This document shows positions 1 to 4,569 of a stretch of 5,143 nt of DNA, piece after piece. Both the position numbers and the translations under genes were made by a program. Under the pieces are notes generated by a model. It saw only the letters and a program-made list of their open reading frames with translations, was not told the origin of the DNA and ran no database searches. Origin of the DNA: Rickettsiales bacterium. Lineage in GTDB: Bacteria > Pseudomonadota > Alphaproteobacteria > Rickettsiales > Rickettsiaceae. Within the stretch, counting starts at the first letter, position 1; each line of letters starts with the position of its first letter. Where the stretch lies: the NCBI GenBank assembly GCA_947508155.1, contig CANNRM010000066.1, positions 1 to 5,143 of the forward strand. The letters run 5' to 3'.

Positions 1-128
1 AATCCAGAACAGCCTCCGCTTTTGATGCCAATTCTAAGCCCCAACGACGGCTTCTCTCTTTTTTCAAGAAGATGCCTCGCATGCATCAATGCATTAGATG
101 TTATTGTGATAGGGATTTGAGGACTCAT
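1..128 (-). CDS. iscA: IscA/HesB-type iron-sulfur cluster assembly protein (N-terminal part, cut by window edge)
   Basis: Only the first 42 codons are in the window; the gene runs off the left edge. The visible protein starts MSPQIPITITSNALMHARHL and reaches RIGIKSGGCSG at residues 32-42. That is the A-type carrier signature containing the first of the three conserved metal-binding cysteines (Cys40 here); the C-terminal CxC pair would lie outside the window. A-type carriers receive or deliver Fe-S clusters (or iron) in the cytosol, downstream of the IscU scaffold. The start is the ATG at 126-128, which overlaps the iscU stop as ATGA, so the two genes are probably translationally coupled and co-transcribed. 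Family assignment rests on the GGCSG motif, the length to that motif and the position directly after iscU. An ErpA-like member cannot be excluded from this fragment. Confidence 0.85.
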   Translation of the reverse strand, partial: MSPQIPITITSNALMHARHLLEKREKPSLGLRIGIKSGGCSG

Positions 129-508
129 GCTAACTGCTTACTTTTATAATCTGATATCGCAGCTTTCACAGCTTCTTCTGCAAGCATAGAACAATGAATT
201 TTTACAGGAGGAAGAGATAAATATTCTGCTATTTCTGTGTTTTTGATTGCTGACGCTTCATCCACATTCTTACCCTTAATCCATTCAGTCACAAGTGAAC
301 TAGAAGCAATGGCCGAACCACATCCAAAAGTTTTGAATTTAGCGTCACGTATTATACCAGCATCATCTACTTGAATTTGCAACTTCATAACATCTCCGCA
401 TGCTGGCGCCCCAACAATGCCTGTTCCAACTTGTACGTTACTTTTATCCATGGAACCAACGTTGCGTGGATTTTCGTAATGATCTATAACTTTTTCACTA
501 TATGCCAT
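125..508 (-). CDS. iscU: Iron-sulfur cluster assembly scaffold protein IscU
   Basis: A full-length 127-residue IscU, the cytosolic scaffold on which [2Fe-2S] clusters are built from IscS-derived sulfur before transfer to apoproteins. The three cluster-ligand cysteines are present: Cys37 in GAPACGD, Cys63 in FGCGSAIASSS and Cys106 in KIHCSMLAEEA. The regulatory aspartate Asp39 and His105 are also present. The LPPVK motif at residues 99-103, the recognition site for the HscA chaperone, is intact, which suggests an HscBA system elsewhere in the genome. The N-terminus MAYSEKVIDHYENPRNVGSM is typical, so the ATG at 506-508 is secure; a weak TGGA ribosome site lies 6 bases upstream. iscU is the first gene here: no iscS or iscR precedes it, and a divergent regulator gene lies upstream instead. 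It overlaps iscA by 4 bases. Confidence 0.97.
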   Translation of the reverse strand: MAYSEKVIDHYENPRNVGSMDKSNVQVGTGIVGAPACGDVMKLQIQVDDAGIIRDAKFKTFGCGSAIASSSLVTEWIKGKNVDEASAIKNTEIAEYLSLPPVKIHCSMLAEEAVKAAISDYKSKQLA

Positions 509-542
509 GATATTTCCATCATTTTATTATTTACATTACGTA

Positions 543-571
543 AGTATAGCATAGTTATTCCAATAATACAA
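543..571 (-). promoter_or_regulatory. Predicted sigma70-type promoter of iscU-iscA
   Basis: On the minus strand, TTGTAT (566-571) and TATACT (543-548) are separated by exactly 17 bases. This would start transcription near 536 and give a leader of about 28 bases before the iscU ATG. A perfect 8-base palindrome, TTACGTAA (536-543), covers the predicted start and touches the -10 box. It could be an operator, but it is short and AT-rich. No clear IscR-type site was seen. This is prediction from box similarity only. Confidence 0.5.
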
Positions 572-592
572 AAAAGGATTTTAAATATTCTC

Positions 593-621
593 TTGACTTA
601 TTCGCACTATTGTACTATCAT
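593..621 (+). promoter_or_regulatory. Predicted promoter of the regulator-ABC importer operon
   Basis: TTGACT (593-598) and TATCAT (616-621) are separated by 17 bases, a near-consensus sigma70 layout. The predicted transcription start is near 628. This affects the choice of start for the regulator gene: the in-frame ATG at 620 overlaps the -10 box and would not be on the transcript, whereas the ATGs at 641 and 653 would be. The -10 box lies inside the 18-base dyad at 612-629. Confidence 0.6.
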
Positions 622-629
622 GCTAGCAC
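612..629. promoter_or_regulatory. Predicted TrpR-like operator overlapping the -10 box
   Basis: The 18-base sequence GTACTATCATGCTAGCAC is an imperfect dyad. The left half GTACTATCA and the reverse complement of the right half, GTGCTAGCA, agree at 7 of 9 positions. It carries a CTA core and a CTAG core at the spacing seen in the E. coli trp operator (GTACTAGTTAACTAGTAC, recalled from general knowledge), with 12 of 18 positions the same. It covers the -10 box and the predicted start site, the usual place for a repressor to block RNA polymerase. The first gene downstream encodes a TrpR/YerC-family protein, so autoregulation is the natural inference. Confidence 0.55.
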
Positions 630-640
630 AACAAGACAAA

Positions 641-940
641 ATGGATATCGATATGAAAGATAAAATCACAGATTTATATGATGCATTGCTTGAATTAAAA
701 ACACGTGATGAGGCATATAATTTCCTAAAAGATTTACTAACGCCACAAGAAGAGCATGCTTTACAAGAAAGGTGGAAAGTATGTCAATTACTGCATTGCG
801 GCGAGTTTTCATATAGGGATATACATAGCATCACAGGCGCTAGCCTTGCCACAATTGGCAGAGTAGCAAGATTTTTAAAAACAGAAAATTATCAAGGTTA
901 TAAAACAATTTTAAAAAGGATAGAAGAAAATGAGAAATAA
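641..940 (+). CDS. TrpR/YerC-family helix-turn-helix transcriptional repressor
   Basis: A 99-residue all-helical DNA-binding protein of the Trp repressor superfamily, closest in pattern to the YerC/YecD branch. LLTPQEEHALQERWKVCQLL (residues 32-51) matches the TrpR segment around LTPDEREALGTR. The helix-turn-helix follows at about residues 56-79, including the stretch FSYRDIHSITGASLATIGRV. Thr34, Arg44 and Arg74 correspond to the E. coli TrpR tryptophan-contacting Thr44, Arg54 and Arg84. Val75 and Phe78 replace Gly85 and Ser88, so ligand binding cannot be assumed. The start is uncertain: ATGs at 620, 641 and 653 share the frame. I chose 641 because 620 overlaps the predicted -10 box; 653 is also possible. 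No strong ribosome site precedes any of them. The gene overlaps the binding-protein gene by 11 bases, tying the regulator to the importer. Confidence 0.85.
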   Translation: MDIDMKDKITDLYDALLELKTRDEAYNFLKDLLTPQEEHALQERWKVCQLLHCGEFSYRDIHSITGASLATIGRVARFLKTENYQGYKTILKRIEENEK

Positions 941-1844
941 TATACAAAATGAGATTGCCACATCGGCCTTTAGCCTCCTCGCAATGACGATTTTAGCGGT
1001 AGCCCTAACATTTTCTAGCAATGCATTTGCTGCAAAAATACTTATCAGCAAAACTGTGGACCACCCTGCTCTTGATGCCACAACAAAAGGTATTGTAGAA
1101 GGTCTTGCACAAGCTGGCTATGAGAATGGCAAGGGATCAGAAATTCGCGTTGAATCTGCTCAAGGCAATGCTGGCCTTGCTTCTCAAATTGCTAGCAAAT
1201 TCGTATCGCAAGATCCTGATATTGTAATTGGAGTTGGAACGGTTTCTGCTCAGAGTTTTATTAAATACGCAACTAGTAGACGTGTAAAAATGGTATTTAG
1301 TACAGTTACAGATCCACTAGGTGCTAGTTTGGTAAAATCTCTGGACAAGCCTGGTAACAATATTTCTGGTGTGTCAAATTTTGTGCCATTAGAGCCACAA
1401 TTGAAGCTATTTAAAAAGATGCAACCTAGTTTGAAAAAGCTTGGGATTCTTTATAATCCCGCTGAGTTGAATTCTATCAGTATCGTAAAAAAACTGGAGA
1501 TATTATGCCCACAATTAGGCCTGATACTTGTGAAACAAACTATAGCCAAAACATCCGATGCTGCCCAAAATACTGCGAAACTTGTAAGTGATGTGGATGC
1601 AATATTTATCAGCAATGATAATACTGCGCTCAGTGCTTTGCAAACCGTTATTGCTATTAGTAATAAATCTAGCATCCCTGTATATGTGAGTGATACTGAC
1701 GCGGTGAAACTTGGTGCTAAAGCCGCACTTGGGCCAGATCAATATGAAGTCGGCCTGCAAACCGTACGTGTGTTGAAAGGAGGCGATATTAATGGGATGA
1801 AGGTTGAGTTTCCCGATAAGACAGATTTAGTTGTGGGAAAGTAA
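930..1844 (+). CDS. Periplasmic substrate-binding protein of a TrpX-type ABC importer (COG2984, ABC_sub_bind family)
   Basis: A 304-residue solute receptor that would capture the ligand in the periplasm and deliver it to the permease encoded downstream. A Sec signal peptide covers about residues 1-34 (hydrophobic core AFSLLAMTILAVALTF, AFA cleavage site before Ala35), with no lipobox cysteine. The mature part is a two-lobed type I binding fold: HPALDATTKGIVEGL (45-59), TDPLGASLV (127-135), PGNNISGVSN (141-150), KKLGILYNPAELNS (169-182), IFISNDNTAL (225-234), and GPDQYEVGLQTVRVLKGG (268-285), which matches the family's usual C-terminal GxDYYxLGxQT-type segment. The ATG at 930 has an AAGGA ribosome site at 916-920. 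Relatives in Gram-positive bacteria are predicted tryptophan transporters, so tryptophan is a likely but unproven ligand. Oddities: signal-peptide residues 8-20 come from a repeat, and the C-terminus (TDLVVGK) looks about 10-15 residues short of the family, ending just before another repeat copy. Confidence 0.9.
   Translation: MRNNIQNEIATSAFSLLAMTILAVALTFSSNAFAAKILISKTVDHPALDATTKGIVEGLAQAGYENGKGSEIRVESAQGNAGLASQIASKFVSQDPDIVIGVGTVSAQSFIKYATSRRVKMVFSTVTDPLGASLVKSLDKPGNNISGVSNFVPLEPQLKLFKKMQPSLKKLGILYNPAELNSISIVKKLEILCPQLGLILVKQTIAKTSDAAQNTAKLVSDVDAIFISNDNTALSALQTVIAISNKSSIPVYVSDTDAVKLGAKAALGPDQYEVGLQTVRVLKGGDINGMKVEFPDKTDLVVGK
946..989 (+). repeat. Half copy of a palindromic repeat, inside the signal-peptide coding sequence
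   Basis: This stretch matches the right arm and loop edge of the full palindromic element at 1864-1950. The first 16 bases, AAAATGAGATTGCCAC, are identical to 1909-1924. The last 15, CTCCTCGCAATGACG, are identical to 1936-1950. The middle diverges and is 2 bases longer here (13 versus 11 bases). It is read in frame as residues 8-20 of the binding protein. No matching left arm is seen upstream, where the regulator gene ends. Confidence 0.85.
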
Positions 1845-1863
1845 GGTAAGAAGCAACAAACAG

Positions 1864-1950
1864 CGTCATTGCGAGCGACGCTCGTCGCGTGGCAATCTCC
1901 CTATTATTAAAATGAGATTGCCACGTCGCCTACAGCTCCTCGCAATGACG
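1864..1950. repeat. Palindromic repeat element between binding-protein and permease genes
   Basis: An imperfect inverted repeat: left arm 1864-1899, loop 1900-1913, right arm 1914-1950. The arm ends pair perfectly: CGTCATTGCGAG (1864-1875) with CTCGCAATGACG (1939-1950), and CGTGGCAATCTC (1888-1899) with GAGATTGCCACG (1914-1925). The middle of the arms is variable. The left arm holds its own 14-base dyad, GCGACGCTCGTCGC (1875-1888). No long open reading frame of its own is present, so it is a non-autonomous, REP- or MITE-like element similar in style to the Rickettsia palindromic elements. It fills most of the 139-base gap between two genes of an otherwise overlapping operon. It has no downstream T-run, so it does not look like an intrinsic terminator. 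Confidence 0.85.
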
Positions 1951-1983
1951 CTTGTTAGCACGCTAAACATTAGGATAAATTAT

Positions 1984-2835
1984 ATGAGCATATTAGAATT
2001 AATCACAAGCCTAGAAATGGGAATGATCTATGGCATCGTAGCCATAGGCATATATTTCACATTTCGTATCATAGACTTTCCAGACCTAACCTGCGATGGA
2101 AGCTTCGTGCTAGGAGCCGCTACATCTGCAATATTGATCAAGGAAGGCTATAATCCCTATCTCACGCTCATGGTAAGCATAGTTGCAGGTATGATTGCTG
2201 GACTTACTACCAGCATTTTAAATATCAGATTCAAAATATCAAATTTGTTATCCGGAATTATTGTCGCATTTATGCTTTATTCTATCAATCTTAGGGTGAT
2301 GAAAAATGTACCTAATATTGCACTCATAGATAATGATACTATTTTTACTGGATCAAATAGCCTACTTACTCTTGTATTTATTGCCACTATCATATGGATC
2401 ATATCTGCATATCTTCTAACAACTGATCGTGGCCTTGCATTGCGGATTATCGGACAAAATAAGAGGCTTGCGCTTAATTCTGGTGTCAATGTATCAGCAA
2501 TGACCATTATGTGTTTGATGTTTAGTAATGCACTCATCAGTTTAGCAGGCGGCATCTTTGCGCAGGCACAAGGTTTTGCTGATATATCAAGTGGAGCCGG
2601 AACTGTTTTAATAGGCTTTGCTGCTGTTATTATTGGCGAAAAATTACTACCATTTCGTAGTATAGTGTCTAGCGTACTTGCATGTATAATTGGATCAATA
2701 ATATATAGAATTTTAGTGGCATTTGCTTTGCGTAGTGACTGGCTTGGTCTTGAAACACAGGATTTGAACCTCATCACCAGCATCATGATTGTAGGCATTA
2801 TGATTGCACCAAATTGGAGGAAAAAATCATGTTAA
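1984..2835 (+). CDS. ABC importer permease, TrpY type (COG4120, BPD_transp_2 family)
   Basis: A 283-residue inner-membrane protein expected to form the translocation channel, probably as a dimer. About eight hydrophobic segments can be seen, roughly at residues 10-28, 41-53, 60-79, 87-103, 126-146, 171-193, 205-218 and 224-247, with another near 262-275. Family landmarks are the N-terminal YFTFRIIDFPDLTCDGSF (24-41), the cytoplasmic coupling loop RGLALRIIGQNKRLALNSGV (149-168) and IFAQAQGFADISSGAGT (191-207). The start is the ATG at 1984, with TAGGA at 1971-1975 8 bases upstream; MSILELITSLEMGMIYG matches where family members begin. The frame is open upstream to a TTG at 1831 through the palindromic element, giving a possible 51-residue extension that is basic and unlike a permease N-terminus, so I excluded it. 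It overlaps the ATPase gene by 7 bases. Confidence 0.92.
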   Translation: MSILELITSLEMGMIYGIVAIGIYFTFRIIDFPDLTCDGSFVLGAATSAILIKEGYNPYLTLMVSIVAGMIAGLTTSILNIRFKISNLLSGIIVAFMLYSINLRVMKNVPNIALIDNDTIFTGSNSLLTLVFIATIIWIISAYLLTTDRGLALRIIGQNKRLALNSGVNVSAMTIMCLMFSNALISLAGGIFAQAQGFADISSGAGTVLIGFAAVIIGEKLLPFRSIVSSVLACIIGSIIYRILVAFALRSDWLGLETQDLNLITSIMIVGIMIAPNWRKKSC

Positions 2836-3566
2836 ATTTGCAAAATATTAGCGTTACTTTTGGACGTGGAACAAATCTTGAAAGATGCATATTTGATGGA
2901 TTAAATTTGTATGTTGCCAATGGAGAGTTTTTAACAATTATTGGTGGAAATGGAGCTGGAAAATCTACGCTATTTAATGTGATTTCTGGATATATAATGC
3001 CTGATAAAGGGACTATCATAATTGACAATACAGATGTTACAGATATAGCACAAATTGATAGAGCCGCTTTAATTGCAAAGGTAATGCAGGATCCGCGTAT
3101 TGGCACAATCGAGAACATGACAATTGAGGAGAATTTGAGCTTTGCTTATATGCGCGATAAAAAACGTGGGTTTGCTTTACATGATTCTGTTTCGCGGCGC
3201 GAATTGTTTTGTGAAAAACTAAAAATGTTAGATATGGGTCTGGAAAATAAATTAGATGAATTGGTTTGCAATTTATCTGGTGGACAGAGGCAAGCATTGA
3301 GTATGATTATGGCGATTATCGCCGATTTTAAGATCCTTCTTTTGGATGAGATTACGGCTGCACTTGATCCTAAAACTGCAGAGACTGTAATGAAATTAGC
3401 AGCGAAGATTGCGCGTGAGGAAAAACGTACAACCATTATGATTACGCATAATATGCAGCATGCAACGGAATATAGCGATAGGATTGTTGTGCTGTCTAAT
3501 GGAAAGGTGAAGCAGGAGTTTAGCGGCGATGTGAAAGTGGGTATGCTGATGGAGAGTATGTTATAG
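2829..3566 (+). CDS. ABC importer ATP-binding protein, TrpZ type (COG1101)
   Basis: A 245-residue cytoplasmic ATPase that would power the importer by ATP-driven dimerisation against the permease. All nucleotide-binding motifs are intact: Walker A GGNGAGKST (39-47, Lys45), Q-loop Gln87 in KVMQDPRIGT, signature LSGGQRQ (149-155), Walker B ILLLDE (169-174, catalytic Glu174), D-loop ALDP (178-181) and switch His207 in MITHN. The long insertion of the signature subdomain (about 100-147) and the MQDPRxGT and EITAALDP variants are typical of the group that partners COG4120 permeases. The start is the ATG at 2829, with GGAGG at 2816-2820 8 bases upstream; an in-frame TTG at 2814 falls ahead of that site and is less likely. 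The gene overlaps the permease by 7 bases and the convergent oxidoreductase gene by 6 at its end. Confidence 0.95.
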   Translation: MLNLQNISVTFGRGTNLERCIFDGLNLYVANGEFLTIIGGNGAGKSTLFNVISGYIMPDKGTIIIDNTDVTDIAQIDRAALIAKVMQDPRIGTIENMTIEENLSFAYMRDKKRGFALHDSVSRRELFCEKLKMLDMGLENKLDELVCNLSGGQRQALSMIMAIIADFKILLLDEITAALDPKTAETVMKLAAKIAREEKRTTIMITHNMQHATEYSDRIVVLSNGKVKQEFSGDVKVGMLMESML

Positions 3567-4526
3567 CAATATAACCCTACTATTCGTAGTCCTTGCAGCT
3601 ATATCATCCAACGCATCTGGAATTTGGTCGAAGCTATATTTTTTATCAGCCACCTCTGGGAAAACTTTAGCTGCTATAAGTGTACAAATTTCCATTACAC
3701 TCATCATAAGCTCTGGTTTATCCTGTTTATACCAATTCAGCCTTGGTGTTGCTAAAAATATTCCTCTATTTATTAGTAATGCCGGATCTATTGGCAAGGC
3801 TCTGCCAGATGCATTTCCCGCACTCACAGCAAGACCGAAATTAGTTAGGCATTTCAGAGATTTTTTGAGCATATCTCCGCCAATGAAGTCATAGACTACA
3901 TGTACGCCTTTGCGTTTTGTAAGATCATCAACACCTTTAACAAAATCATCTTTAGCATAATTAAAAACTTCCATCGCTTTTAAATCTTGAACGATTTGCT
4001 TCTTCTCATCTGATCCAACCGTTGCTATAACATTAACTTTATATTCTCTTGCAAGACGCATCATTAAGCGCCCTACATTGCTGGCAGCGCCATGTATCAT
4101 AATCGTCATTCCCTCCCTTAAAAAGAAAGTTCTTTTCATAAGGAAATGAGCGGTCATTCCTTTCACAAGGTTCAAAGCAGCCGCTTCATCTGTTATAATA
4201 TCTGGTATTGGAAAAAGGTGAGAGGCTTTTATCACTCGATATTCAGAGTAAGCACCACCTGAAACCGTTGCATATCCAACTTTTTGTCCTATAGTAAAAT
4301 TAGACGTATTTTTGCCCTTCTGCTCTATAATACCAACAGCTTCAATGCCTGGAATGAAAGGGTCTTTGAGTGGATGTCCACGAAGAAGGTCATATTCAGC
4401 AAAATTCACTCCGATTGCTGTATGTTTTATAAGAACTTCGTCATCTTTTGGAATTGGGATAGAAACTGCAATTTGCTCCAAGACATTCTTATTATCTAAC
4501 GATTTGATTTGAAAAATTTTTTGCAT
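3561..4526 (-). CDS. qor: Zinc-independent NAD(P)H:quinone oxidoreductase-like protein (MDR superfamily)
   Basis: A 321-residue cytosolic oxidoreductase of the medium-chain dehydrogenase/reductase superfamily, QOR branch, which reduces quinones or related electrophiles with NAD(P)H. Residues 1-125 form the GroES-like domain, with IGVNFAEYDLLRG (38-50) and PGIEAVGIIEQKG (59-71). The zinc ligands of classical alcohol dehydrogenases are absent. The Rossmann domain follows, with HGAASNVGRLMMRLAR (145-160) as nucleotide-binding loop, TVGSDEKK (169-176), NYAKDDF (189-195), VVYDFIGGDMLKKSL (210-224) and SAGNASG (235-241), matching the E. coli QOR pattern NADPH pocket. The usual GGVG turn reads SNVG here, an unusual substitution. 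The start at 4526 fits the family N-terminus. The predicted promoter places the ATG at or next to the transcript start. It follows the midA-like gene by 43 bases on the same strand and converges on the ABC operon. The true substrate is not known. Confidence 0.88.
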   Translation of the reverse strand: MQKIFQIKSLDNKNVLEQIAVSIPIPKDDEVLIKHTAIGVNFAEYDLLRGHPLKDPFIPGIEAVGIIEQKGKNTSNFTIGQKVGYATVSGGAYSEYRVIKASHLFPIPDIITDEAAALNLVKGMTAHFLMKRTFFLREGMTIMIHGAASNVGRLMMRLAREYKVNVIATVGSDEKKQIVQDLKAMEVFNYAKDDFVKGVDDLTKRKGVHVVYDFIGGDMLKKSLKCLTNFGLAVSAGNASGRALPIDPALLINRGIFLATPRLNWYKQDKPELMMSVMEICTLIAAKVFPEVADKKYSFDQIPDALDDIAARTTNSRVILL

Positions 4527-4532
4527 ATTTGC

Positions 4533-4562
4533 ATGTTAGCCTGTATGGCATATATATGTCAA
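4533..4562 (-). promoter_or_regulatory. Predicted promoter of the quinone oxidoreductase-like gene
   Basis: On the minus strand, a perfect TTGACA (4557-4562) and TAACAT (4533-4538) are 18 bases apart. The coding ATG begins only 6 bases after the -10 box, so the transcript would start at or beside the start codon (leaderless). A weak AGG further upstream (near 4541-4543) could serve as a ribosome site only on read-through transcripts from the midA-like gene. Confidence 0.5.
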
Positions 4563-4569
4563 TTTAAGA

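Noticed and set aside
371..640. Upstream extension of the regulator frame to 371, which would give a 189-residue protein
   Set aside because: This part lies antisense over iscU and across the predicted promoters, and the family is about 100 residues long; only the part from about 641 matches TrpR/YerC.
1189..1198. TTGCTAGCAA palindrome in the binding-protein gene as a second repressor site
   Set aside because: It shares the 8-mer TGCTAGCA with the right half of the promoter dyad but lacks the second half-site at operator spacing, and it lies deep in coding sequence.
1451..1760. Minus-strand open frames within the binding-protein gene
   Set aside because: They are antisense to a clear gene, have no family motifs, no plausible ribosome sites and overlap each other.
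1864..1950. Inverted repeat as a CRISPR unit or intrinsic terminator
   Set aside because: There is no array of direct repeats with spacers, and no T-run follows the stem; the second copy lies inside a gene, which fits a dispersed palindromic element.
1955..1966. TTAGC-AC-GCTAA dyad upstream of the permease as a terminator or operator
   Set aside because: The stem is only 5 pairs with a 2-base loop, no T-run follows, and it does not contain the CTAG core.
2277..3436. Several minus-strand open frames under the permease and ATPase genes
   Set aside because: They mirror well-conserved plus-strand genes, and their residue composition reflects reverse-complement codons rather than a real protein.
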